Origin: CADCTP01 sp963849885
GTDB lineage: Bacteria; Actinomycetota; Actinomycetes; Mycobacteriales; CADCTP01
Reading direction: 5' to 3'
Length of the DNA: 64,000 nt
NCBI GenBank assembly: GCA_963849885.1
Contig: CAWKIV010000013.1
Span: 372,001-436,000 of the forward strand
Below, piece after piece: positions 26,240 to 34,431 of this stretch. The notes under the pieces are model-generated. The model was not told where the DNA came from and ran no database searches. It was given only the letters and a program-made list of their open reading frames with translations. Within the stretch, counting starts at the first letter, position 1. The number at the start of each line of letters is the position of its first letter. The translations under genes were made by a program, and so were the position numbers.

Positions 26240-27208
26240 ATGCCGACTGCCGTAGCCGCGCCACCGCGTGGCCCCAAGCCCATGACCGCCGACCGCAAGG
26301 GTCGCGTCGAGCAGGTCCTGCTGTACGTGATCGTGATCGTCCCGTTCCTCGCCCTCGCGGCGACCGTCGCGGTCGCCTGGGGCTGGGGGCTGAGCTGGGT
26401 GGACGCCGGGCTCGCGCTGGCCTTCTACCTGATCTCCGGACTCGGCGTGACCGTCGGGTTCCACCGCTACTTCACCCACGGCGGCTTCAAGGCCAAGCGC
26501 TGGCTGCGGATCGCACTGGCCGTCTCCGGCTCGCTGGCCATCGAGGGCGGTGTCATCCGCTGGGTGGCCGACCACCGGCGGCACCACCAGTACAGCGACA
26601 AGGAGGGCGACCCGCACTCCCCGTGGCGCTTCGGCGAGAGCGTGCCGGCGCTGCTGAAGGGGCTCTGGTTCGCGCACATCGGCTGGCTGTTCGACATCGA
26701 GCACACCAACCAGGAGCGCTTCACCCCGGACCTGCTCGCCGACCCCGACCTGGTGAAGGTCGAGAAGGCGTTCAACAATCTCGTGCTGGTCAGCCTCGCC
26801 CTGCCGGCCGTGCTCGGTGGCCTGATCACCTGGTCCTGGACCGGTGCGCTGTCCGCCTTCTTCTGGGCCAGCCTGGTCCGCATCGGCCTGCTGCACCACG
26901 TGACCTGGTCGATCAACTCGATCTGCCACGCGATCGGCGAGCGCCCGTTCGCCGCCCGGGACAAGTCGGCGAACTTCTGGCCGCTGGCGATCCTGTCCTT
27001 CGGCGAGTCGTGGCACAACTCGCACCACGCCGACCCGTCGATGGCCCGGCACGGCGTGCTGCGCGGCCAGATCGACATCTCCGCCCGGGTCATCTGGGCG
27101 TTCGAGAAGCTCGGCTGGGTGTGGGACGTCAAGTGGCCGACCCCGGAGCGGATCGCCGCCCGCCGGGTCGGCGCCGTGGACCGGGCGGCGGAGAGCGTCC
27201 CCGGCTGA
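26240..27208 (+). CDS. Fatty-acid (acyl-CoA/acyl-lipid) delta-9-type desaturase
   Basis: A 322-residue di-iron membrane desaturase. The three histidine boxes are all present: HRYFTH near residue 74, HRRHH near residue 112, and HNSHH near residue 256. Membrane segments include LLYVIVIVPFLALAATVAVA and LALAFYLISGLGVTVGF. It inserts a double bond into fatty acyl chains and so tunes membrane fluidity. The gene stands alone behind a tandem palindrome and is followed 51 bases later by a TetR regulator in the same direction, which suggests local control. Confidence 0.94.
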   Translation: MPTAVAAPPRGPKPMTADRKGRVEQVLLYVIVIVPFLALAATVAVAWGWGLSWVDAGLALAFYLISGLGVTVGFHRYFTHGGFKAKRWLRIALAVSGSLAIEGGVIRWVADHRRHHQYSDKEGDPHSPWRFGESVPALLKGLWFAHIGWLFDIEHTNQERFTPDLLADPDLVKVEKAFNNLVLVSLALPAVLGGLITWSWTGALSAFFWASLVRIGLLHHVTWSINSICHAIGERPFAARDKSANFWPLAILSFGESWHNSHHADPSMARHGVLRGQIDISARVIWAFEKLGWVWDVKWPTPERIAARRVGAVDRAAESVPG

Positions 27209-27230
27209 CCTGGTGCACCGCTGTCCGGTT

Positions 27231-27269
27231 CGTCACTCACCACGCCCTAGGCTGGCGTGGTGAGTGACG
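27231..27269. promoter_or_regulatory. 16-bp inverted repeat spanning the TetR gene start
   Basis: CGTCACTCACCACGCC and GGCGTGGTGAGTGACG pair perfectly around a 7-base loop, CTAGGCT. The loop holds the -10 hexamer TAGGCT (27,248-27,253), and the right arm covers the GTG start at 27,260. It may act as an autoregulatory operator, as a terminator for the desaturase, or both. Confidence 0.65.
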
Positions 27270-27895
27270 CCGACAGAGGCCGGCCGAGAGTTCGGATGAG
27301 TGGCAAGGAGCGGCGCGAGCAACTGCTCGACGTGGGACGTTCACTCTTCGCCGAGAAGGGCTTCGAGGCGACCTCCACCGAGGAGATCGCCAACCGGGCC
27401 GGGGTGAGCAAGCCGATCGTGTACGAGCACTTCGGCGGCAAGGAGGGGCTGTACGCGGTCGTCATCGACCGGGAGATGCAGCGGCTGCTCGACCTCTTCA
27501 CCGGCGCGCTCACCGCCGGCGAGCCGCGGGCCCTGCTGGAGCAGGCGGCGCTGGCGCTGCTGACGTACATCGAGGACGAGTCCGACGGCTTCCGCATCCT
27601 GGTCCGCGACTCGCCGGTGGCCAGCACCAGCGGCACCTTCTCCAGCCTGCTCAACGACATCGCCAGCCAGGTGGAGTACATCCTGGCCCGGGAGTTCAAG
27701 GCCCGCGGGTACGACCCGAAGCTGGCCGGGCTCTACTCCCAGGCTCTGGTCGGCATGGTCGCGCTGACCGGGCAGTGGTGGCTGGAGGCGCGGCGGCCGA
27801 AGCGGGACGAGGTGGCCGCCCAGCTGGTCAACCTGGCCTGGCACGGGCTGTCCCACCTGGAGGCGAAGCCCCGGCTGGTCACCCGGGAGCGCTGA
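27260..27895 (+). CDS. TetR-family transcriptional regulator
   Basis: A 211-residue regulator with an N-terminal TetR helix-turn-helix: REQLLDVGRSLFAEKGFEAT, then STEEIANRAGVSKPIVYEHF and GGKEGLYAVVIDREMQRLL. The C-terminal ligand domain is helical and ends MVALTGQWWLEARRPKRDEV. GTG 27260 is preferred over the adjacent GTG 27257 because a TAGGCT -10 element ends 6 bases before it, the normal spacing of a leaderless actinobacterial gene. It lies right after a fatty-acid desaturase and likely controls it and itself; both have striking palindromes at their starts. Confidence 0.9.
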   Translation: MSDADRGRPRVRMSGKERREQLLDVGRSLFAEKGFEATSTEEIANRAGVSKPIVYEHFGGKEGLYAVVIDREMQRLLDLFTGALTAGEPRALLEQAALALLTYIEDESDGFRILVRDSPVASTSGTFSSLLNDIASQVEYILAREFKARGYDPKLAGLYSQALVGMVALTGQWWLEARRPKRDEVAAQLVNLAWHGLSHLEAKPRLVTRER

Positions 27896-27897
27896 GG

Positions 27898-28479
27898 TCA
27901 GACCCGCGGGTCCGGGCCCTGGTCCTCCGCCCGCCGGACCGGCGTGTCGTCGCCCCGGGACACCCCGGCGGCGGCCGCCTTCTCCTCGTCCACCACCTCG
28001 CCGGTCTCCGGGTCCATCCCGTGCCGGCCGCGGTAGTACGGGTTGTCGTGCGGCAGCCCGCCGCTGACCCGCCCGTAGAAACCGAACATCAGCACGACCG
28101 TGCCGACCACGAAGCTGAAGATGACGTTGGACATGCTGAAGTTCAGGACGTTCCAGGACGTCCGCAGCACGCACAGGTTGGCGAAGCCGGAGATCAGGAA
28201 GAGCGCACCGACGATCGAGTTGGTGTTGGCCGAGGTGTTGCCGCCGATCACCGCCGCGCCGATCAGCACCAGGCCGACCACCACCGAGATCGTGCTCAGC
28301 ACCGCGTTGGTGGACAGCCCGGCGACCCGGTCGCCCTCGGTGTCGAAGAACGCGAGCTGGTCGAGGAAGCCCAGCACGCCGAAGACCAGCAGCACCGCCC
28401 CGACCAGGCCGCCGCCGAACCGGTAGACCCGGCTGAACCGATGGTCCTCGGGCATGTTCCTCATGCCGAACACGGTCAT
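27898..28479 (-). CDS. DUF4383 membrane protein
   Basis: A 193-residue protein with four membrane segments: YRFGGGLVGAVLLVFGVLGF, VLSTISVVVGLVLIGAAVIG, SIVGALFLISGFANLCVL and VIFSFVVGTVVLMFGFYG. This pattern fits the actinobacterial DUF4383 family, whose function is unknown. The C-terminal tail is hydrophilic (DEEKAAAAGVSRGDDTPV) and cytoplasmic by prediction. ATG 28479 is preceded by GAGGAG at good spacing. It is convergent with the TetR gene, with only 2 bases between the stops. Confidence 0.8.
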   Translation of the reverse strand: MTVFGMRNMPEDHRFSRVYRFGGGLVGAVLLVFGVLGFLDQLAFFDTEGDRVAGLSTNAVLSTISVVVGLVLIGAAVIGGNTSANTNSIVGALFLISGFANLCVLRTSWNVLNFSMSNVIFSFVVGTVVLMFGFYGRVSGGLPHDNPYYRGRHGMDPETGEVVDEEKAAAAGVSRGDDTPVRRAEDQGPDPRV

Positions 28480-28514
28480 GACCGCTCCTCGCTGCCGCAC
28501 CCACCTGGTGGGCG

Positions 28515-30326
28515 CTACGTACCCGCGACCGCGGGATTCGACTCGGCCAGCTCCAACCAGGCGTGCTCGGCCTCGGCCCGGTCGGCGCCGACCGCGCGCA
28601 GCTCGGCGTCCAGCGCGGTCACCCGGACGTGGTCGGTGGCGTGCGCGGCCAGCTCCTGGTGCAGCGCCGCCTCGCGCTTCTCCAGGGTGGCGATGCGCCG
28701 CTCCAGCCGGGTCAGCTCCCGGCGGGCGGCCCGGGCCTCCGCCCGGGAGTCGCCGGCCCGCGGCCGGGCCGCGTCGGCCACCGGCCCGGCCGCGGCCGCC
28801 CGCCGGGCCAGGTAGTCCGCCACCCCGCCGGGCAGCGCGGCCAGGCTGCCGTCGCCGAGCAGCGCGACCACCGAGTCGCAGACCCGCTCGACCAGGTAGC
28901 GGTCGTGGCTGACCACGACCAGGGTGCCCGGCCAGGAGTCGAGCAGGTCCTCCAGCGCGGTCAGCGTGTCGGTGTCCAGGTCGTTCGTCGGCTCGTCCAG
29001 CAGCAGCACGTTCGGCTCGGCCATCAGCAGCCGGAGCAGCTGCAGCCGGCGGCGCTCGCCGCCGGACAGGTCGGCGACCGGGGTCCACTGCCGGCTGGCC
29101 CCGAAGCCGAACCGCTCGGCCAGCTGGGAGGCGGTCAGCTCGACGCCGCCGAGGTTGGCCACCCGGGCGACCTGCTCGACCGACTCCAGCAGCCGCTGGG
29201 CTCCGTCACCGCCCGCCTCCGGCAGCTCCCGCACCTCCTGGGACAGGTACGCCGCCCGCACGGTCGAGCCGGTGCGGACCCGGCCGGCGTCCGGGGCCAC
29301 CTCCCCGAGCAGCAGCCGCAGCAGCGTGGTCTTGCCGGAGCCGTTCACCCCGACCACGGCCACCCGGTCGCCCGGGCCGAGCCGCCAGGTCACCCCGTCG
29401 AGCAGGGTCCGGTCGCCGAGGCGCAGGGTGACGTCCTCGACGTCGTACACGCTCTTGCCGAGCCGGCGGGTGGCGAAGGCCTGCAGCCGGGTCGCGTCCC
29501 GCGGCGGCGGCTCGTCCGCGATCAGCGCCTGCGCCGCCTCGATCCGGAACCGCGGCTTGCTGGTCCGGGCCGGCGGGCCGCGGCGCAGCCAGGCCAGCTC
29601 CTTGCGCAGCAGGTTCTGCCGGCGCTGCTCGGTCGCGGCCGCCTGCCGGGCGCGCTCGGCCCTCGCCAGCACGTACGCCGAGTAGCCGCCGTCGTACCGG
29701 CGGACCGTCCCGTCGCCGACCTCCCAGGTCTGCTCGGCCACCTCGTCCAGGAACCAGCGGTCGTGGGTGACCACGACCAGCGCCTCCCGGCGCTCCTTGA
29801 GGTGGGCGGCCAGCCAGGCCACCCCCTCCACGTCCAGGTGGTTGGTCGGCTCGTCCAGGATCAGCAGGTCGGACCGGGCGACCAGGGCGGCGGCCAGCGC
29901 GACCCGGCGGCGCTCCCCGCCGGACAGCGTCGCGGTCGCCGTGTCCAGCCCGATCGCCGTGTCCAGCCCGATCCGGGTGAGCCCGAGCCCGTCCAGCACC
30001 GTCCGGACCGCGGCGTCGCCGGCCCACTCGTGGGTCTCTCCGTAGCCGGACAGCACCGCGTCCCGGACGGTCCCGCCGGGCGGCTCGGAGCGCTGGTCCA
30101 CGTAGCCCACCCGCAGCCCGCCGGCCCGGGCGACCCGGCCCTCGTCCGGCTCGTCCAGGCCGGCCAGCAGGCGCAGCAGGGTGGTCTTGCCGCCGCCGTT
30201 GCGGCCGACCACGCCGGTCCGCTCGCCCGCCTGCACGCCGAGCGAGACCTGGTCGAGCACCACCGTCGTCGCGTACGCCTTGCCGACCGACTCCAGGCTG
30301 ACCAGCGGGGCGGCCGGCGCGGTCAC
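28515..30326 (-). CDS. ABC-F family ATPase with two nucleotide-binding domains
   Basis: A 603-residue ABC-F protein without membrane segments. NBD1 has Walker A GVVGRNGGGKTTLLRLLAG, signature LSGGERRRVALAAAL and Walker B LLILDEPTNHLDVEG. NBD2 has GVNGSGKTTLLRLLLG, DLSGGERRRLQLLRLL and VLLLDEPTNDLDTDT. The C-terminal coiled coil resembles Uup (ARRELTRLERRIATLEKREA). ABC-F proteins act on the ribosome as translation factors or antibiotic-protection factors; Uup-like members resolve stalled ribosomes. An exact 18-bp tandem duplication gives IGLDTAIGLDTA just before the first signature motif. Start is GTG 30326. Confidence 0.92.
   Translation of the reverse strand: MTAPAAPLVSLESVGKAYATTVVLDQVSLGVQAGERTGVVGRNGGGKTTLLRLLAGLDEPDEGRVARAGGLRVGYVDQRSEPPGGTVRDAVLSGYGETHEWAGDAAVRTVLDGLGLTRIGLDTAIGLDTATATLSGGERRRVALAAALVARSDLLILDEPTNHLDVEGVAWLAAHLKERREALVVVTHDRWFLDEVAEQTWEVGDGTVRRYDGGYSAYVLARAERARQAAATEQRRQNLLRKELAWLRRGPPARTSKPRFRIEAAQALIADEPPPRDATRLQAFATRRLGKSVYDVEDVTLRLGDRTLLDGVTWRLGPGDRVAVVGVNGSGKTTLLRLLLGEVAPDAGRVRTGSTVRAAYLSQEVRELPEAGGDGAQRLLESVEQVARVANLGGVELTASQLAERFGFGASRQWTPVADLSGGERRRLQLLRLLMAEPNVLLLDEPTNDLDTDTLTALEDLLDSWPGTLVVVSHDRYLVERVCDSVVALLGDGSLAALPGGVADYLARRAAAAGPVADAARPRAGDSRAEARAARRELTRLERRIATLEKREAALHQELAAHATDHVRVTALDAELRAVGADRAEAEHAWLELAESNPAVAGT
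29938..29973 (-). repeat. Perfect 18-bp tandem duplication within the ABC-F gene
   Basis: GCCGTGTCCAGCCCGATC occurs twice without a gap (29,938-29,955 and 29,956-29,973). It adds six residues (IGLDTA) in frame next to the NBD1 signature. Confidence 0.95.
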
Positions 30327-30389
30327 GCCGCTCCCGCGCGCCGGCGCCGGTCGCCCACCCGGGCGGTCACGCCCGGACCGCGGGCGCGC

Positions 30390-30484
30390 GCGGACCCGGC
30401 GGGCGCGGGCGGACCCGGCGGGCGCGGGCGGACCTGGCGGTCACGGGCGGGCCTGGCGGTCACGGGCGGGACCGGGCGGTCACG
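30390..30484. repeat. Five 19-bp tandem repeats between ispE and the ABC-F gene
   Basis: Units such as GCGGACCCGGCGGGCGCGG and GCGGACCTGGCGGTCACGG follow each other from 30,390 and run into the ispE stop codon. The first two are identical. They fill most of the 153-base space between the genes. Confidence 0.85.
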
Positions 30485-31424
30485 AGCGGACCTCGTCGTG
30501 GGCGACGACCCGGGCGCCGGCCACCGGGCCGTACGCGACCCGGACCGTCCGGCACACCCCGGCGCCGGCCAGCGCCGCGGCCAGCCGCACCGCGGCCTCC
30601 CGGGACCGGGCCAGGAAGGCGCAGGTGGGCCCGGACCCGGACACCACCGCGCCGATCGCGCCCAGGTCCAGGCCGACCTGCAGGGTGCGGCGCAGCTCCG
30701 GGCGCAGCGCCAGCGCCGGCGCCTGCAGGTCGTTGGCCAGCAGCGCGCCCAGCGCGGCCGGGTCGTGCGTGCGCAGCGCGTTGATCAGCCGGTCCGGCTC
30801 GCCGGCCGCCGGCGGCTCGCCGACCGTGCGGATCCGGTCCAGCTCCCCGTACACCTGCGGGGTGGACAGCCCGTCCCCGGCGACGGCGAGCACCCAGTGC
30901 CAGCGGCCGGTGGCCAGCACCGGGGTGAGCCGCTCGCCCCGCCCGGTGCCCAGCGCGGTCCCGCCGGTGAGCGAGAAGGCGACGTCGCTGCCCAGCTCGG
31001 CGGCCAGCTCGAGCAGGTCGGCGCGCTCCATCCCGGTGCCCCAGAGCGCGTCGCAGGCGACCAGGGTGGCGGCCGCGTCGGCGCTGCCGCCGGCCAGCCC
31101 GCCGGCCACCGGGATGCCCTTGACCACGTCGAGCCGGACCGCGGGCTGCACGCCGGCCTTCTCGGCCAGCAGCACGGCGGCCCGCCAGACCAGGTTGCCC
31201 CCGTCCAGCGGCAGCTCGCCCTCACCCTCGCCGCGGATGCCGAGACTGAGGTCCCGGGCCGGGGTGGCGGTGACCTCGTCGTACAGGGAGACGGCGTGGA
31301 AGACCGTCTTCAGGTCGTGGTAGCCGTCGTCCCGGCGCGGCCCGACACTCAGGTGCAGATTGACCTTCGCCGGCACCCGGACGGTGACCGGCTCCGGCAC
31401 GCCGAGGAGTCGGGTCGGGGGCAC
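30480..31424 (-). CDS. ispE: 4-diphosphocytidyl-2-C-methyl-D-erythritol kinase
   Basis: A GHMP kinase of the MEP isoprenoid pathway. It starts VTVRVPAKVNLHLSVGPRRD, has DGYHDLKTVFHAVSLYDEV, the ATP loop KGIPVAGGLAGGSADAAATL and the C-terminal GAIGAVVSGSGPTCAFLARS. GTG 31424 is 2 bases beyond the inferred rsmA stop. In the sequence as given, however, the rsmA frame runs straight into ispE without a stop because of a 2-base shift in a 12-bp repeat (see rsmA), so the two genes read as one frame of about 635 codons. Separate proteins are the norm for both families. Confidence 0.93.
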   Translation of the reverse strand: MPPTRLLGVPEPVTVRVPAKVNLHLSVGPRRDDGYHDLKTVFHAVSLYDEVTATPARDLSLGIRGEGEGELPLDGGNLVWRAAVLLAEKAGVQPAVRLDVVKGIPVAGGLAGGSADAAATLVACDALWGTGMERADLLELAAELGSDVAFSLTGGTALGTGRGERLTPVLATGRWHWVLAVAGDGLSTPQVYGELDRIRTVGEPPAAGEPDRLINALRTHDPAALGALLANDLQAPALALRPELRRTLQVGLDLGAIGAVVSGSGPTCAFLARSREAAVRLAAALAGAGVCRTVRVAYGPVAGARVVAHDEVRS

Positions 31425-31425
31425 G

Positions 31426-32387
31426 TCAGCAGGGTAGTGCGCCCGGGTTGTCGGGTACGTCGGCCGCCCGGGCGGTGTCGCGGGCCGTGTCCCGGGCCGT
31501 GTGTCCCGGGCTGTGTCCGGGGCCGTGTCCGGGGCCGTGGCCCGGGCGGCTTCGCCGGCGGCGGCGATGCGGGCGAAGGCGGTCACGTCCAGCGCCTCGC
31601 CGCGCAGGCCGGGGTCGACGCCGGCGGCGCGGAGGATCGCCTCGGCCCGGGCGGGCGTGCCGGCCCAGCCGGCCAGCGCCGCCCGCAGCGTCTTGCGGCG
31701 CTGCGCGAAGGCGGCGTCCACCACCGCGAAGGCGGCGGCCCGGTCGCCGGGCGGCGGGTCCCGGCGGACCAGCTCGACCAGTCCGGAGTCCACATTGGGC
31801 ACCGGCCAGAACACCGCCCGCGGCACCGCGCCGGCCCGGCGGACCGCCGCATACCAGGCCGCCTTGACCGACGGCACCCCGTAGGTGCGGGAGCCGGGCG
31901 GGGCGGCGAGCCGCTCCGCCACCTCGGCCTGCACCATGACCAGCCCGTGCCGCAGCGTGGGCAGCAGCTCCAGCAGGTGCAGCACCACCGGGACGGCCAC
32001 GTTGTACGGCAGGTTGGCGACCAGCGCGGTCGGCGCCGGGCCGGGGACGGCGGTCAGCCGGAGCGCGTCGCCGGCCACCACGGTCAGCGCGCCGGCCCGG
32101 TCCGGCCGGCGGGCGGCGACCGTCCGGGGCAGCGCGGCCGCCAGCACCGGGTCGATCTCGACGGCCGTCACGTGCCGGGCGGCGTCGAGCAGGCCGAGGG
32201 TGAGCGAGCCCAGCCCCGGGCCGACCTCGAGCGCGACGTCGTCGGGGTCGAGCGCGGCGGTGCGCACGATGCGGCGGATGGTGTTCGGGTCGTGCAGGAA
32301 GTTCTGCCCGAGCGTCTTGGTCGGCCGCACCCCGAGCTCCGCCGCGAGCGCCCGCACCTCCGCCGGCCCCAGCAACCCCCCACTCAC
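31426..32387 (-). CDS. rsmA: 16S rRNA (adenine1518-N6/adenine1519-N6)-dimethyltransferase
   Basis: RsmA/KsgA dimethylates two adenines near the 3' end of 16S rRNA. It shows RPTKTLGQNFLHDPNTIRRI, the SAM motif ALEVGPGLGSLTLGLLDAA, VTAVEIDPVLAAAL and the catalytic ALVANLPYNVAVPVVLHLL. GTG 32387 has a -10 hexamer TACGGT 6 bases upstream, so it is probably leaderless. The C-terminal tail is encoded by 12-bp repeats (31,470-31,543), one of which is 14 bases long. Removing the 2 extra bases gives a tail ARDTARDTARAADVPDNPG and a stop at 31,426; as sequenced, the frame instead joins ispE. Confidence 0.92.
31470..31543. repeat. 12-bp minisatellite at the rsmA/ispE junction
   Basis: Six units of GGGCCGTGTCCC type; the third (31,494-31,507) is 14 bases because GTGT has become GTGTGT. 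Each 12-bp unit encodes four residues (AxDT) in rsmA, so the two extra bases change the frame. Confidence 0.9.
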
Positions 32388-32393
32388 CGCCGC

Positions 32394-32399
32394 ACCGTA
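32394..32399 (-). promoter_or_regulatory. -10 element of rsmA (leaderless)
   Basis: TACGGT on the minus strand, six bases before the rsmA GTG. Confidence 0.5.
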
Positions 32400-32522
32400 G
32401 CGCCCTCCCACCGCCCGCCACCCACTGACCGCCCCGCACCCACGGCGCCCGCACCACCCGAGCGCACCCGGCCTCGGACGCCGATCCGCGGATCGCCGGA
32501 CCGAGACCACCGCCCAGGGGTA

Positions 32523-34366
32523 TTACAGGAAGCGGCCGCAGCTTGGCCAGGGGGATGCGCCGCGGGCCTGGTAGAGGTTGTAGGCGACGCGGGTCTGCTC
32601 GGCGATCGACTTCCCGCTCGGCGTGCCGGTGCCGCCGTTCGACTGCCAGGTGCCCTGGTCGAACTGGTAGAGCCCGTAGTACGGCCCGGCCGGGTTGTAC
32701 GCGTTCGGGTTGAGCCCCGACTCGCACCGGGCCAGCCCGCACCAGTTGAGCCCGCCCGTGGTCGGGAAGTCCTCGCACCCGGCCGGCTGCGTCGGCGGCG
32801 GCTCCGGCCCGACCACCACGACCTCGTCCACCGGCTGCTTCAGCACGGTCACCTTGGCGACCTTCTTGCTGGTGAGCTTGCCGTTGACGTACGTCTCCAC
32901 GTACGTCACCTGCTGCAGCCCGGTCACGCCCTCGGTGGTCACCTTGCGGGAGCCGACCGCGGCGTCCGCGTCCTGCTTCTCGACGGTGTCGTACTTCAGC
33001 ACGGTCTTGACGGTGGTCGTCTTCCGGGTCACCCGGGTGACGGTGATGGTCATGCCGGTCACCACCGCGGCGGTGGCCAGCTGGGAGACCTTGTCGTCGC
33101 CGTCCACGGTGACGCCGGCCTCGTCGAGGGCCTGACCGACGGTCGCCGCCGTGGTCACCACCCGCTGGCGGCGGCCGTCGGCCAGCACGGTGACGGTCTT
33201 CGGGGTGCGGACCGTCAGGTCGTAGCCCTCCAGCGGCAGCCGCTCGGACCGGGTGGCGGAGACGAAGAGCCCGTTCTGCCGGAAGCCGACCTGGTCCAGC
33301 GCCTCCTGCACGGTGGTCGCGTGCACCCACACCTCGCGCGGCTTGCCGTCGATGGTGAGCCGGAGCAGCCGGCCGCGGCGCAGCACGATCTCGGCACCGT
33401 CGGAGATGCGCGTCTCGGCGGCGGGGGCGAGCAGGTCGCGGGTGGAGAAGGTGACGCCGGCGTCGTCGAGGACGCCGCTGACCGTGCTCGCGTACGTGGA
33501 CACGGTCCGGGCCTCGCCGTCCACGCTGAGCCGGACGGACTTGTCCACGGTCAGCCAGGCGACGCTGCCGGCGACGAGGCCGAAGAGGACCAGCGCGTAG
33601 AGGGCGAGCCGGACCGGGTGCCGGACCCCGCGCCGCTCGGACGCCGCGCCCGCGCCGACCAGCTCACCGGTCGGGTCGCCGGCCGCGGGCGGTCCGGCCG
33701 GCTGCTCGCCGGGCGGCCAGGCCGCGGGCGACCCGGCGGCGGGCTGCTCGCCGGCCACCGGCTGCCCGAACCACGTGTCCGGGGTCCGCGGCGCCGGGCT
33801 CCACGGATCAGCCGCCCGCTCGTCCCCGCCGGGCCACGGCTCCCGCGCCCGCTCAGCCGGGCCGGCGGCCCACGGGTCCCGACCCTGCTCAGCCGGGCCA
33901 CCGGGCCACGAACTCCGAGCCTGCTCGGCCGGCGCACCGGGCCACGGGTCCCGACCCTGCTCGGCCGGGCCACCGGGCCACGAACTCCGGGCCTGCTCGG
34001 CCGGCGCACCGGGTCCACCGGTCGACCCCGCGCTCGTCCCCGCCCCACCGGCGCACCCGCCCACGGCGCCCGGACCTGCTCAGCCGGGCCGGGCCACGGG
34101 GCCGGGCGGTCGGACCACGCGGCCGGGCGGGCGGACCGGGAGTCGGCGGGGCGTTGGGTGGGGATCCAGGGCTCGCGCGCGGACGGCGCGGGCGCCGTCC
34201 ACTCGGGAGCCGCCGGCTCGCCGGTCCACTGCGGAGCGTCCGGCGCCGGCGTCCACTGGGGACGGGACACCGACGGAGACCACTGTGGACTGCCGTCCGC
34301 GGTCTCCCGCCTGCCGGGGGTAGCGCGATGCCGGTGGCGACCGCGCGGGCTACTGTTCCCGTCCAT
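32523..34366 (-). CDS. rpfB: RpfB-type resuscitation-promoting factor (DUF348-G5-transglycosylase), frameshifted in linker
   Basis: A cell-wall lytic transglycosylase that helps dormant cells regrow. After an N-terminal cytoplasmic, Trp/Pro-rich linker there is a membrane segment (LALYALVLFGLVAGSVAWLT). Three DUF348 repeats follow (VRLSVDGEARTVSTYASTV; LRLTIDGKPREVWVHATTV; VTVLADGRRQRVVTTAATV), then a G5 domain ending KKVAKVTVLKQPVDEVVVVG, and the catalytic domain GLNWCGLARCESGLNPNAYN, where Glu in RCES is catalytic, with YYGLYQFDQGTWQSNGG. The N-terminus (MDGNSSPRGRHRHRATPGRR) is in another frame; a missing base (or two extra) in a G-run near 34,041-34,060 explains this. rpfB next to rsmA-ispE and tatD is the conserved actinobacterial order. 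Confidence 0.9.
33880..34015 (-). repeat. Duplicated ~72-bp unit in the rpfB linker
   Basis: Two near-identical copies encode APAEQARSSWPGGPAEQGRD. They lie just inside the membrane-proximal cytoplasmic linker, close to the frameshift. Confidence 0.8.
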
Positions 34367-34376
34367 TGGTCCCGGG

Positions 34377-34405
34377 ACCATAGCGTCCAGTCCGGTAAGG
34401 ACCAA
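34377..34405 (-). promoter_or_regulatory. Sigma-70-like promoter of rpfB
   Basis: Minus-strand TTGGTC (34,400-34,405) and TATGGT (34,377-34,382) are 17 bases apart. The -10 element ends 10 bases before the ATG at 34,366, so the leader is absent or very short. Confidence 0.65.
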
Positions 34406-34431
34406 ATTCGTGACCCGCCGTACCGGGTCGG

